This document shows positions 8,060 to 16,614 of a DNA stretch of 64,000 nucleotides, piece after piece (position 1 is the first letter of the stretch; each line of letters starts with the position of its first letter). The notes beneath the pieces are model-generated. The model did not search any database. It was not told where the DNA came from and saw only the letters and a program-made list of their open reading frames with translations. Position numbers and translations under genes: made by a program. Location of the stretch: NCBI RefSeq assembly GCF_038005225.1, contig NZ_JBBOSU010000001.1, positions 1,786,001-1,850,000 of the forward strand. Reading direction: 5' to 3'. The DNA is from Solibacillus sp. FSL K6-1523 (GTDB lineage: Bacteria > Bacillota > Bacilli > Bacillales_A > Planococcaceae).

Positions 8060-8346
8060 TGAACTTCTATAAATCAAAACAATGGAAGCGTAAGCGTCTA
8101 ATTATTTTAAGACGTGATAGTTATGAATGCAAGGAGTGCAAGCGGTACGGTAAGAATCGAACTGCCACAACGATACACCATTGCCATCCTTTAAATGTTC
8201 GACCTGATTTGCGGTTAACGAATTGGAATTTAATTTCTTTATGTAATAAGTGCCACGAACAAATGCATACGCGAGCTGGTGATGAATTAACTGAACTTGG
8301 AATCTATTGGAGAAATAAAGTAACCCCCCACCCTATGACAAGCTGA
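8059..8346 (+). CDS. HNH endonuclease
   Basis: 95 residues. It starts with FYKSKQWKRKRLIILRRD, typical of phage HNH proteins. It then has CKEC, the catalytic block IHHCHPL, the Asn helix (NLISLCNKCHEQMH) and the second Cys pair. In cos-type phages an HNH protein next to the terminase is needed for cos cleavage and packaging, and the position directly before terS fits that role. The 3' end contains AACCCCCCACCC, a feature also seen near cos sites. Confidence 0.85.
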   Translation: MNFYKSKQWKRKRLIILRRDSYECKECKRYGKNRTATTIHHCHPLNVRPDLRLTNWNLISLCNKCHEQMHTRAGDELTELGIYWRNKVTPHPMTS

Positions 8347-8450
8347 AACGAACACTCGGGGACCGAGAAGGGGAAAGTCTTCCCTCCACAGAGCAATTTC
8401 AGAGAAAAAGGGGTGTGAACGAAAATTGTTGGTAGGAATGAGGTGAGAAA
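8321..8450 (+). other. Candidate cos (packaging) region
   Basis: Between the HNH gene and terS. It has a C-run (CCCCCCACCC, 8324-8333), a perfect small hairpin CTCGG-GGA-CCGAG (8355-8367) and a second stem GGGGAA/TTCCCT. Phages with HNH-terS-terL order usually carry cos here. The overhang cannot be defined from sequence alone. Confidence 0.35.
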
Positions 8451-8831
8451 TTGACTAATGTAAAGACGAAAAAGCAATTCAAATTAGCGGTTACGCGAGA
8501 GATGAAAAGCCTTGGTGTGTATAAGAAAGAGTACAATAATTTGATAGATATTTATGCCGGAATGTTACATCAATATCATCTATTCGAATTTCAATTTGAA
8601 GAGTCCGGTTATCAAATAACTGAAGACTATACAAACAAAGCAGGTGCAACAAACCAAAGAAAAGTACCTCTTTTGACGGCAATGGAATCATTAAGAAAAG
8701 ATATTGTTTCGTATTCTGATCGTTTATGCATGAATCCAAAAACTTTAATTGCACCAGATCCAATGGATAAAAATAAACAAATGAATACTGGTTCTGCATT
8801 AGATCAATTTCTTGCTAGTCAGAAGCAGTGA
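8451..8831 (+). CDS. terS: Terminase small subunit, P27 family
   Basis: 126 residues from TTG 8451 with GAGGTGAGAAA upstream. It is helical throughout, with the P27-type layout: N-terminal helices, a central QITEDYTNKAGATNQRKVP segment, then a helix and the DRLCMNP(K)T motif. It recognises the packaging site and recruits the large subunit encoded next. Confidence 0.8.
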   Translation: MTNVKTKKQFKLAVTREMKSLGVYKKEYNNLIDIYAGMLHQYHLFEFQFEESGYQITEDYTNKAGATNQRKVPLLTAMESLRKDIVSYSDRLCMNPKTLIAPDPMDKNKQMNTGSALDQFLASQKQ

Positions 8832-8836
8832 TGTAA

Positions 8837-10591
8837 ATGGACTTATCGCATATTGATTCAAAGAATTTCGATGTGGCATACGAATACGCATTATCGATTG
8901 TTGAAGGTCGTAAAATTGCATGTGAGGAAAATCGCTTTGCAGCACAACGATTTCTTAATGATTTAGAACGTGACGATTTAGATTTTCGTCAGGAACAATT
9001 TGATTTTGTTATTGGATTAATCGAGGGGACCATTGCACATCAACAAGGTGAAAATTTAGAGGGAACGCCGTTAAAAAATACTCCACTTTATTTACAGCCA
9101 TGGCAGATATTTGTCATTGTAAATCTACTTGGATTTTTTAATAAAAATAGTAACGTTCGACGTTTTCACGAATCATTATTAATGATTGCGCGTAAAAACG
9201 GTAAAACTGCATTTGCTTCAGCGCTTGGGTGGGCGTTATCGATTTTAGACCGAAAAAGTGGCTCTAAATTATATATTTTGGCGAATAGTTTAAAACAAAC
9301 AATGGAATCATTTAGTTTCCTTACTTATAATGCGGCGCGATTAGAAGATAAAACAGTTCGAGTTCGCGACAATAATCAGGAGCATTCTATCACTAAAAAC
9401 TTTAGTGATGGGGGCTCTATTTTTATTCAAGCGCTCGCAAATGATCCGAAGCGCTTGGATTCTTTGAATAGTAACTTATTAATTCTTGATGAAGTTCATA
9501 CGTGGCAATCAGCAAAGCAATACATTTTAATGAAAAACTCTCAAAAGGCATATCGAAACAAATTATTAATAGCGATTTCAACTGCTGGAGATATTCCGAA
9601 CGGATTCCTAGCAATGCGTTTAGAATATTGTAAAAAAGTATTGAATGGAACCGTTGTTGATGATGAGTATTTCATATTCATTTGTAAAGCTGATCAGAAC
9701 GAAAAAGGACAAGTAACAAATTATACGGACCCAGCTATTTTAGAAATGGCCAATCCATCATGTGGTGTTTCTGTTTCAATTGATGATTTAATTCGTGATG
9801 CAGAATTAGCGATGAATGATCCCCAGACTAGGGGCGAATTTTTAAATAAAACGTTGAACATTTTTACATCGTCTTTAAAAGCATATTTCGATATTAATGA
9901 ATTTAAAAATTCGGATAAGAAATATAAATGGACGATAGAAGAATTGGCGAAACTAAAAATCTCTTGGTACGGTGGCGCGGATTTATCGAAACTTCATGAT
10001 TTAACGGCTGCTGCTTTATATGGTCGTTACAATTTCGAAGGAAAAGAAATTGATATTGTTATTACACATGCATTTTTCCCGATTGTTTCAGCTTATAAAA
10101 AAGCGGAAGAAGACGGAATCCCTCTTTTCGGTTGGCAAGATGATGGCGTTTTAACTATGAGTAATACAGCCACTGTTCACTATGATGATATTATTAATTG
10201 GTTTAAGAAGATGAAACAAAAAGGATTCAACATTAAAAAGGTTGGATTCGACAAGAAATTTGGTCGTGAATTCTTCTTAGGAATGAAAAAAGCCGGATTT
10301 AAAATTGTAGACCAGCCACAATATTTCTATAAAAAGTCAGAAGGGTTCAGACGTATTGAAGTAAAAGCGAAAAATGAGTGTCTTTATTACGTTCACAATC
10401 AGGCATTTGAATATTGTGTGCAAAACGTTCGTGCTATCGAGAAAACGGACGATATGATCCAATATGAAAAAATCGATGGTGATGGTGGTACGCAGCGTAT
10501 CGACTTATTTGATGCTGGTGTATTTGGAGCTGTTCAAATGCTCGAAGATATGACGAATGCACAAAATGCAACGAGCTGGTTAGGAGGTTAA
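8837..10591 (+). CDS. terL: Terminase large subunit
   Basis: 584 residues, full length. The ATPase motor has the Walker A-like MIARKNGKTAFA (residues ~116-127) and Walker B LLILDEVH (214-221), followed by the coupling motif ISTAG. The C-terminal RNase-H-like nuclease begins at GGADLSKLHDLTA, with later acidic residues including FDAGVFGA. It powers DNA entry into the HK97-type prohead and cuts genome ends. The start ATG 8837 lies close after terS. Confidence 0.95.
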   Translation: MDLSHIDSKNFDVAYEYALSIVEGRKIACEENRFAAQRFLNDLERDDLDFRQEQFDFVIGLIEGTIAHQQGENLEGTPLKNTPLYLQPWQIFVIVNLLGFFNKNSNVRRFHESLLMIARKNGKTAFASALGWALSILDRKSGSKLYILANSLKQTMESFSFLTYNAARLEDKTVRVRDNNQEHSITKNFSDGGSIFIQALANDPKRLDSLNSNLLILDEVHTWQSAKQYILMKNSQKAYRNKLLIAISTAGDIPNGFLAMRLEYCKKVLNGTVVDDEYFIFICKADQNEKGQVTNYTDPAILEMANPSCGVSVSIDDLIRDAELAMNDPQTRGEFLNKTLNIFTSSLKAYFDINEFKNSDKKYKWTIEELAKLKISWYGGADLSKLHDLTAAALYGRYNFEGKEIDIVITHAFFPIVSAYKKAEEDGIPLFGWQDDGVLTMSNTATVHYDDIINWFKKMKQKGFNIKKVGFDKKFGREFFLGMKKAGFKIVDQPQYFYKKSEGFRRIEVKAKNECLYYVHNQAFEYCVQNVRAIEKTDDMIQYEKIDGDGGTQRIDLFDAGVFGAVQMLEDMTNAQNATSWLGG

Positions 10592-10596
10592 GTGCA

Positions 10597-10770
10597 ATGT
10601 CGAAACTTTTAAAAGAGAATATTTTTGAGTTGTTGCTGCTTATCGGACTTGTTTTATTTTCGATAGGTTTTTTTATGTTTTCGGTTCAAATTGGATTCAT
10701 TGTGACAGGTTTAATAATTATTGTGCTTACAATTTATTTGAACAAGGAGCAACAGGGAGGGGGTGACTAA
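10597..10770 (+). CDS. Small two-helix membrane protein in the head module
   Basis: 57 residues from ATG 10597, with TAGGAGG inside the end of terL. Two hydrophobic helices (about 9-29 and 32-48) are followed by a short polar tail. Small membrane proteins between terminase and portal are common in these phages (DUF1056-like); the role is unknown. The next gene's ribosome binding site lies inside its end. Confidence 0.6.
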   Translation: MSKLLKENIFELLLLIGLVLFSIGFFMFSVQIGFIVTGLIIIVLTIYLNKEQQGGGD

Positions 10771-10774
10771 ATAA

Positions 10775-11974
10775 GTGGGAATATTATTTAACCGTCGTAG
10801 CGAACGGAAAACGAGAGCTGATACGATGCTATCCAATATGGGATTTTTTCTTAATGGTGATGAAACATCTTTGTTGGTAAATGGTTATACAAGGCTTTCC
10901 GATAATCCAGAAGTGCAAACGGCCGTCCATAAAATTTCAGACCTTATTTCATCAATGACTATTCATTTAATGGAAAACACAGATGATGGCGATGTACGTG
11001 TTAAAAATGCATTATCGCGGAAAATCGACATTAATCCATATTCATTAATGACACGTAAAACATGGTTATATAACATTGTTTATACGATGCTAATCGACGG
11101 ACGAGGGAATAGTGTCGTTTATCCTAAAGTAGAAGAAGGATTAATTACAGATTTAATTCCGTTAGAACCATCGAAGGTATCGTTTTTTTCTACGGATAAT
11201 GGTTATGCGGTCCGATATGGTTCAAGAGTTTATTACCATGACGAAATTTTACATTTCGTGCATAATCCAGACCCTGAAAAACCATGGCGTGGAAAAGGTT
11301 TGCAGGTTACTTTAAAGGATTTAGTTCACAATTTGAAACAAGCTGCACACACGAAAAAGAATTTCATGAGTGATAAATGGAAACCGCCTTTAATTATTGC
11401 GGTCGATGCGTTAACTGAAGAGTTGGCCAGTGATGAAGGGCGCGAGAAAATTCTTGGTAAATATATTTCTGATACGGACACAGGGATGCCTTGGGTAATA
11501 CCGGCGGACTTAGTAAAAGTTGAACAAGTTAAACCCCTTACATTAAATGATCTTGCTATCAATGATGCAGTTGAATTAGATAAGAAAACTGTCGCTGGGC
11601 TCTTAGGAGTGCCGGCTTTTTTCTTGGGGATTGGTAACTATAGCAAAGATGAATATAACAACTTTATTAATACAACAATTTTGCCAATGGCTAAAGGTAT
11701 TGAGCAAGTTTTAACAAAGGGACTGATCTACCAACAAAATTGGTATTTCAAGTTGAATCCACATAGTTTGTATGCCTATTCCATTACGGAAGTTTCCGCA
11801 GTATTTTCTGATTTATATGTAAAGGGCTTGGCTCCAGGTAATGAAGTGCGTGACAAAGTGGGAATGTCACCGTTACCAGGATTAAATCAATTGGTAATGT
11901 TAGAAAACTATATACCTGCGGATACAATTGGACTTCAAAAAAAATTAATACAAGGTGGTGAGAAAGATGAGTAA
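10775..11974 (+). CDS. HK97-family portal protein
   Basis: 399 residues from GTG 10775 after GGAGGGGGTGAC. It has typical portal blocks: [19 protein letters not shown], then [15 protein letters not shown], then the central VDALTEE...KILGKY region and [10 protein letters not shown]. It forms the dodecameric ring at the capsid vertex through which DNA enters, and the tail attaches there. Length is normal for the family. Confidence 0.92.
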   Translation: MGILFNRRSERKTRADTMLSNMGFFLNGDETSLLVNGYTRLSDNPEVQTAVHKISDLISSMTIHLMENTDDGDVRVKNALSRKIDINPYSLMTRKTWLYNIVYTMLIDGRGNSVVYPKVEEGLITDLIPLEPSKVSFFSTDNGYAVRYGSRVYYHDEILHFVHNPDPEKPWRGKGLQVTLKDLVHNLKQAAHTKKNFMSDKWKPPLIIAVDALTEELASDEGREKILGKYISDTDTGMPWVIPADLVKVEQVKPLTLNDLAINDAVELDKKTVAGLLGVPAFFLGIGNYSKDEYNNFINTTILPMAKGIEQVLTKGLIYQQNWYFKLNPHSLYAYSITEVSAVFSDLYVKGLAPGNEVRDKVGMSPLPGLNQLVMLENYIPADTIGLQKKLIQGGEKDE

Positions 11975-12548
11975 AGAGCGCGGTAGTTTAGTTCAAATTA
12001 GAAGTGCTACTAGTGATTTACAAACGCGTAATGAAAATGATGATGAATTTATTATTGAAGGTTATTTCTCCGTATTTAATCAAGAAGCGGAACTGTGGAG
12101 AGGTGCTTTTGAAGTCATTGCGCCAAGTGCTTTTAATGATACATTGAGCAATGATATTCGAGCTCTTATCAATCATGATCAAACCTTAGTTCTTGGTCGC
12201 AATAAATCTGGAACGTTGGAACTTAAAACCGATTCAAGAGGCTTGTGGGGAAAGATTCGTTTAAATGCAAAAGATACAGATGCAATGAATCTTTATGAAC
12301 GCGTTAAACGTGGCGATGTGGATCAGTGCAGTTTTGGCTTTAATATTATCGACGAATCAACGGAATTCCGAGAAGATGGAACTGTTAAATGGACCATCAA
12401 TAAAGCCGATTTACACGAAGTTTCAGTAGTGACATTTCCAGCCTATGAGAATACCGGAGTGCAAGCGCGTCACGCACAGTATGAAGAAATGCAAGAACGT
12501 AGGCTAGAACAACGAAAATTAGAAGTGAAAGGACGTTTGAACAAATGA
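11967..12548 (+). CDS. HK97-type prohead protease (U35)
   Basis: About 193 residues from ATG 11967, chosen over GTG 11955 because GGTGGTGAG lies upstream. It overlaps the portal stop by 8 bp. Family features are [15 protein letters not shown], the LINHD histidine, [10 protein letters not shown], and the serine segment DQCSFGFNI. It cleaves the capsid scaffold domain during maturation. The C-terminus is basic and helical. Confidence 0.9.
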   Translation: MSKERGSLVQIRSATSDLQTRNENDDEFIIEGYFSVFNQEAELWRGAFEVIAPSAFNDTLSNDIRALINHDQTLVLGRNKSGTLELKTDSRGLWGKIRLNAKDTDAMNLYERVKRGDVDQCSFGFNIIDESTEFREDGTVKWTINKADLHEVSVVTFPAYENTGVQARHAQYEEMQERRLEQRKLEVKGRLNK

Positions 12549-13822
12549 CATTAAAACAATTAATGATTAGTAAAAAAATCGAACAACGCCAATCTTCTTT
12601 AGTAGATTTAATGCTACGCGAAGAAGACTTTGAAAAGCGCAGTAAGGATTTAGAAACTTCTTTAGAAGAAGCTAAAACCGAAGAAGAAATTACTGTTGTA
12701 GAAAGCGCGATCGATGAACTGGATAAAGATAAGACCGATGTAGGTGAAAAAAAATCAACTTTAGAAGGTGAGATTGAAACATTAGAAAAAGAGCTTGAAG
12801 CATTAAATGCAAATGCTCCTAACAATCAACAACGTTCTAAAAATTTACCAAATCAAACAAGAGGTGAAGAGGGTATGAATCGTTTACAAGTACGTGAATT
12901 ATTAAAAACAGGAGAGTATTATGAGCGTAGTGAAGTAAAGGATTTTTATGATCAGTTCAAAAATCTCCGTGCTGTAACAGGGGGAGAGTTAACTATTCCA
13001 GAAGTGGTAGTTAATCGAATCATGGATATTATGGGAGATTTCACAACGCTGTATCCATTGGTAGACAAAATTACTGTAAAAGGCACTACTCGTATTTTAG
13101 TAGATACAGATACAACAGCAGCTACGTGGATTGAGCAAAAGGCGGCAATCCCAGTTGGAGATGTTGGAACAATTACTGCAATTGACTTTGATGGTTTCAA
13201 AGTTGGTAAAGTGACGTTTGTTGATAATTATTTACTTAATGATTCGATTATCAATTTAGATGACTATGTAACTAAGAAAATCGCTCGTGCCATCGCGAAG
13301 GCGCTAGATATCGCAATTGTAAATGGAGAGGGTCCATCAAGTAAACAACCAACAGGCATCGTACCGTCACTAAAAACAGAACATAAAGTAGATGCAGAGG
13401 CAAATGAAAATTTAATTAAAAATACCGTTAAACATATCGGACTAATTGATGCTGGTGAAGATACAGTAGGGGAAATTGTTGCTGTAATGAAACGATCTAC
13501 TTATTATAATCGTTTCCTTGAATTTTCGATTCAAGTGAATGCGGAAGGGAATGTAGTTGGTAAATTACCAAATTTAAAACAGCCTGACTTATTAGGCTTG
13601 CCAGTTGTATTTAACAATAGCTTGGCTGTGGATGAAGTACTGTTTGGTGAATTTGATAAATATACCCTAATTGAACGTGAATCCATTACTATTGACAATT
13701 CAGAGCACGTGAAGTTTGTTGAGGATCAAACTGCTTTCCGTGGAAAAGGACGCTTTGATGGTAAGCCAACAAATATTGATGCATTCGTATTGGTAACAAT
13801 CAAAGATGCACCAACACCTTAA
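12545..13822 (+). CDS. HK97-type major capsid protein with delta domain
   Basis: 425 residues. Residues ~1-105 are a Glu/Lys-rich coiled coil, the built-in scaffold (delta domain). A cleavage region near RGEEGMNRLQ precedes the mature coat domain. The coat fold is recognisable from ITVKGTTRILVDTDTTAATW, then NLDDYVTKKIARAIAKALD and the PTGIVPSL loop. The ATG overlaps the protease stop (ATGA), the usual coupling in this module. Confidence 0.93.
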   Translation: MTLKQLMISKKIEQRQSSLVDLMLREEDFEKRSKDLETSLEEAKTEEEITVVESAIDELDKDKTDVGEKKSTLEGEIETLEKELEALNANAPNNQQRSKNLPNQTRGEEGMNRLQVRELLKTGEYYERSEVKDFYDQFKNLRAVTGGELTIPEVVVNRIMDIMGDFTTLYPLVDKITVKGTTRILVDTDTTAATWIEQKAAIPVGDVGTITAIDFDGFKVGKVTFVDNYLLNDSIINLDDYVTKKIARAIAKALDIAIVNGEGPSSKQPTGIVPSLKTEHKVDAEANENLIKNTVKHIGLIDAGEDTVGEIVAVMKRSTYYNRFLEFSIQVNAEGNVVGKLPNLKQPDLLGLPVVFNNSLAVDEVLFGEFDKYTLIERESITIDNSEHVKFVEDQTAFRGKGRFDGKPTNIDAFVLVTIKDAPTP

Positions 13823-13844
13823 TAAAATGAAAGGGTGAGAAACT

Positions 13845-14018
13845 ATGAAATATCAAGTTATTAAAAGGTTCAAAGATACTCATGACGACGATCATATTTA
13901 TGAAATTGGTGATAAATATCCACGTAAAGGTCGAGTGAATAAAGAACGAGCTTTATCGCTTTTAACTGAAAATAATAAATGTGGGGAGCCTTTTATTAAA
14001 GAAGTAGGTGAGGGGTAA
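13845..14018 (+). CDS. Small protein between capsid and connector (57 aa)
   Basis: 57 residues from ATG 13845 behind AAGGGTGAG. It starts MKYQVIKRFKDTHDDDHIYEIGD, a short beta-rich sequence often seen directly after major capsid genes. Its stop overlaps the next ATG by one base (TAATG). Role unknown. Confidence 0.65.
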   Translation: MKYQVIKRFKDTHDDDHIYEIGDKYPRKGRVNKERALSLLTENNKCGEPFIKEVGEG

Positions 14019-14311
14019 TGGACGTTGCATTACTGGATAATTGCTTGCAACTATTAAAATTAGATTTAGGTATCACACATAATTTGCGTGATGCCTATTT
14101 TAATAACATTTTAAAAACAGCCCTCATGGAACTTTCAAAAATGGGTGTGGATCTTTCGAAAGGTGATGTAGAAGACATTCAATTGATTGTTGATTATGCT
14201 GCATGGCAATATCGTAAGCGCCAGGAGGATGTAGGGCTACCACGTAACATAAAATTCCGAATAAACAATCGAGTAATACAAAAGGTAGGTGGAACAAATG
14301 CCAAGCCTTAA
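14018..14311 (+). CDS. Head-tail connector (gp6/adaptor-like)
   Basis: 97 residues, mostly alpha-helical: LDNCLQLLKLDLGITHNLRD at the start and a C-terminal helix with AAWQYRKRQED. This is the pattern of the gp6/gp15-like connector that docks under the portal. Its position right after the capsid gene supports this. Confidence 0.75.
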   Translation: MDVALLDNCLQLLKLDLGITHNLRDAYFNNILKTALMELSKMGVDLSKGDVEDIQLIVDYAAWQYRKRQEDVGLPRNIKFRINNRVIQKVGGTNAKP

Positions 14312-14642
14312 ACAATCGAAAGGGAGCAATAAGCACGTATCACTAGATGATGTGTGTTTTTTGATGTCTTCCACAATTATTTTGGACGAATTGTTACAGG
14401 AAATCGAAACGTTTTTACCAGAGTTGGTTTATTGTAGTCGCTCAAGTATTGGTCAAAAGGAATTTACAGCAACTATGAAGGCTGGTCTTAAAGCTGAAAT
14501 GACAATAATTATGAATCACGACGAATATGACGGTGAGAAGGAACTTGAATACAATCGTAAAACGTATTCTATTTATCGTACATTTGTCCGAGATGACGGA
14601 AACATCGAGCTGTATTGCGAGGTGCGTGTTGGTGGCAATTAA
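14298..14642 (+). CDS. Head closure (stopper) protein
   Basis: 114 residues from ATG 14298; AGGTAGGTGG upstream excludes the GTG at 14289. Beta-rich, with the family segment EKELEYNRKTYSIYRTFVR near the C-terminus. This class (SPP1 gp16-like) closes the head after packaging and receives the tail. It overlaps the connector gene by 14 bp. Confidence 0.7.
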   Translation: MPSLKQSKGSNKHVSLDDVCFLMSSTIILDELLQEIETFLPELVYCSRSSIGQKEFTATMKAGLKAEMTIIMNHDEYDGEKELEYNRKTYSIYRTFVRDDGNIELYCEVRVGGN

Positions 14643-14997
14643 CGTTAATGATTTAGCTGCAGAAATCAATCGACAACTAAGCTTATATGCGCGTCAAACG
14701 GAGGAAACGGTTGAAATGACCGCTGAAAAAGTGGCATCTGATGGCGTTGAATTGTTGAAAGCTAATTCACCTAAATCACCAGGTGGCGGTGATTACGCTA
14801 AAAGTTGGGATAAGAAAAAAGTCGGGAAAAAGTTGGTCGTCCATAATAAAAAACATTACCGATTAACGCATTTACTAGAAAAGGGTCATGCAAAAGTTGG
14901 TGGTGGTCGTGTGCCGGCTCGCGTTCATATTAAGCCTGTGGAAACGAAAATGATTAATAACTTTGAGGAAGAATTGCGAGGTGGGTTAAGTCGATGA
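14632..14997 (+). CDS. HK97 gp10-family tail component
   Basis: About 121 residues. The open frame extends upstream, but GAGGTG at 14619-14624 supports GTG 14632 (or TTG 14629). Typical features are the long N-terminal helix (INRQLSLYARQTEETVEM), SPGGGDYAKSWDKK, and the HLLEKGHAKVGGGRVPA motif with its conserved His. These proteins act at the head-tail joint or tail completion. Confidence 0.8.
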   Translation: MAINVNDLAAEINRQLSLYARQTEETVEMTAEKVASDGVELLKANSPKSPGGGDYAKSWDKKKVGKKLVVHNKKHYRLTHLLEKGHAKVGGGRVPARVHIKPVETKMINNFEEELRGGLSR

Positions 14998-15320
14998 TCA
15001 TGACAGAATTAGCTCAGGCGTTAAATAAATTTTATCCGACGCGTTTTTCACATTTCACCTCTAAACAGGAGCCACCATTTATTTGCTATATCGATACGGA
15101 TTACGACAACATAAGCGCCGACAATAAAATAATTGTTGAAGGTGTATACATTGATATTGAGCTATATACCAAAACAAAGGATTTAATTGCTGAACGTAAA
15201 ATTAAATCTTTTCTTAATGCAAATGAATTACCATACAGTCAAAGCCCTACGATTTTTATTGAATCGGAAGGGCTTTTTCAATGTATATTTTCAGTGGAAT
15301 TAATACAAAAAATAAATTAG
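14994..15320 (+). CDS. Probable tail terminator / tail completion protein
   Basis: 108 residues, ATG 14994 overlapping the previous stop, with an alternative ATG at 15000. Mixed alpha/beta with the stretch IIVEGVYIDIELYTKTKD. In this gene order the position between the gp10-like and major tail protein genes is normally the tail terminator. The assignment rests on order and size. Confidence 0.6.
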   Translation: MIMTELAQALNKFYPTRFSHFTSKQEPPFICYIDTDYDNISADNKIIVEGVYIDIELYTKTKDLIAERKIKSFLNANELPYSQSPTIFIESEGLFQCIFSVELIQKIN

Positions 15321-15336
15321 ATGGAGGTCGATTACC

Positions 15337-15912
15337 ATGAAAGAAAATAGATTAACTTACGGTTTAAAAAATGTGCACTACGCACCTTTTGAAATCGGAG
15401 CAGATGGTATTCCAGTGTTTGAAAAACCAATGAAATACCCAGGGGCAGTAGAAATCACGAATGATGCAAAAGGTGACGCGACAGAGTTCTTTGCGGATGA
15501 TACAACTTATTTCGTGACAGTTTCAAACCAAGGGTATGAAGGAGCGTATACTGCAGCTGAAACGCCAGAGGATTTCCGAATTAAGGTACTAGGTGAAACA
15601 TTAATCAATGGTTTATTGGTAGAGAAAACTTCAGCAAAAATCAAACCAGTAGCATTATTATTTGAGTTTGATGGTGATGTTAAAGCGACACGTCATGCAT
15701 TGCTAAACGTAACATTCAACCGTCCAGGATTCGGCTCTAAAACAAAAGAATCCTCTATCGAACCAAATACAAAGGAATTATCATATATCGCTGCACCATT
15801 AAATGAACTTACTAAAATTTCGACAAGCGGCGTAACACCAGAAGAAATTTATAATAATTGGTTTGAAGAAGTTCAATATGAGGCTATGACAACAACTATC
15901 CCAACACCATAA
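15337..15912 (+). CDS. Major tail protein, phi13 family
   Basis: 191 residues. It matches the phi13-type tail tube pattern: LTYGLKNVHYAPFEIG at the start, then VEITNDAKGDATEFFADDT and GYEGAYTAAETPEDF. It forms the hexameric rings of the non-contractile tail tube. A terminator follows, so this gene can be expressed at a high level independently of the tape measure gene. Confidence 0.9.
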   Translation: MKENRLTYGLKNVHYAPFEIGADGIPVFEKPMKYPGAVEITNDAKGDATEFFADDTTYFVTVSNQGYEGAYTAAETPEDFRIKVLGETLINGLLVEKTSAKIKPVALLFEFDGDVKATRHALLNVTFNRPGFGSKTKESSIEPNTKELSYIAAPLNELTKISTSGVTPEEIYNNWFEEVQYEAMTTTIPTP

Positions 15913-15925
15913 TAAAATATCAAGT

Positions 15926-15960
15926 TAGCCTTTCACAAAGATATAATGTGAGGCTATTTT
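15926..15960 (+). terminator. Terminator after the major tail protein gene
   Basis: TAGCCTTTCACA pairs with TGTGAGGCTA (one bulge), followed by TTTTTAT. Probably partial, setting the ratio of tube protein to downstream tail proteins. Confidence 0.6.
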
Positions 15961-15992
15961 TATAAAAAGACTTAAATATGGAGGGCGAAAAA

Positions 15993-16346
15993 ATGGAAAT
16001 CACTATCCCAATCGACGGTAAAAACATACCCTTTAAATCAAACGGAGCGGTTGCAAAACGTTATATGATGCAGTTCCAACGTGATTTGTTAAAAGACATT
16101 TTAGGGATGGGCGTTGTTGATATCGATTTTAAAGAAGCGACGGAATCCGAGCAAATCAAATGGATTCGCGACAATATCAACTTTGATATGTTTTATGACA
16201 TTGCGTGGGTATACGCTAAAACGGCAAATCCAACAATTTCGGAACCAATTTCTTGGCTGGAAACATTCGATGAATTTCCGATTATGGAGATCGTTGAACC
16301 GTTACAAGAATTACTATTTAAAACAATGGGCACTAAAAAAAAGTAA
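15993..16346 (+). CDS. Tail assembly chaperone (gpG-like)
   Basis: 117 residues from ATG 15993; the ATG at 15978 is upstream of the GAGGGCGA ribosome binding site. It starts MEITIPIDGKNIPFKSNGA, typical for siphophage chaperones that coat the tape measure protein. It ends at ...ACT AAA AAA AAG TAA, with an A-AAA-AAG slippery heptamer (16337-16343) directly before the stop. A -1 shift there gives the longer GT product. Confidence 0.85.
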   Translation: MEITIPIDGKNIPFKSNGAVAKRYMMQFQRDLLKDILGMGVVDIDFKEATESEQIKWIRDNINFDMFYDIAWVYAKTANPTISEPISWLETFDEFPIMEIVEPLQELLFKTMGTKKK

Positions 16347-16552
16347 CAACGCCAGCTACTAAAGGCGATGGCATTTCAACTGAACAATTTTTAGTTTTAT
16401 GTAGAGAAGCGGGATTATCGCACGACGATTTAGAAACGATGACCTTTGGTATGGCTCTTGATTATATCGATGAATATTACGAAATGAAAAATCCGAATAA
16501 GAAAAAGTCGAATACTCGTCAAGCTAGCCAGGCTGATTTTGACAACTTCTGA
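16343..16552 (+). CDS. Tail chaperone T domain, made by -1 frameshift (gpGT)
   Basis: This open frame has no ribosome binding site or start of its own. It is reached by slipping one base back on A-AAA-AAG at 16337-16343, reading GTA ACA ACG onward. It encodes 69 residues with GISTEQFLVLCREAGLSHDD and a charged C-terminus, giving a fusion of about 186 residues. The dual G/GT chaperone is conserved across long-tailed phages, and its position between the major tail and tape measure genes is the classical one. Confidence 0.88.
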   Translation, partial: VTTPATKGDGISTEQFLVLCREAGLSHDDLETMTFGMALDYIDEYYEMKNPNKKKSNTRQASQADFDNF

Positions 16553-16560
16553 TTTTATGA

Positions 16561-16586
16561 AAGCTCACGTATATCGTGGGCTTTTT
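16561..16586 (+). terminator. Short terminator or attenuator before the tape measure gene
   Basis: AAGCTCACG / CGTGGGCTT stem, loop TATAT, short T run. It lies between the GT frame and the tape measure gene, so it is probably leaky. Confidence 0.5.
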
Positions 16587-16614
16587 CATTTGATGAAAAT
16601 AGGTGGTGAAATAA

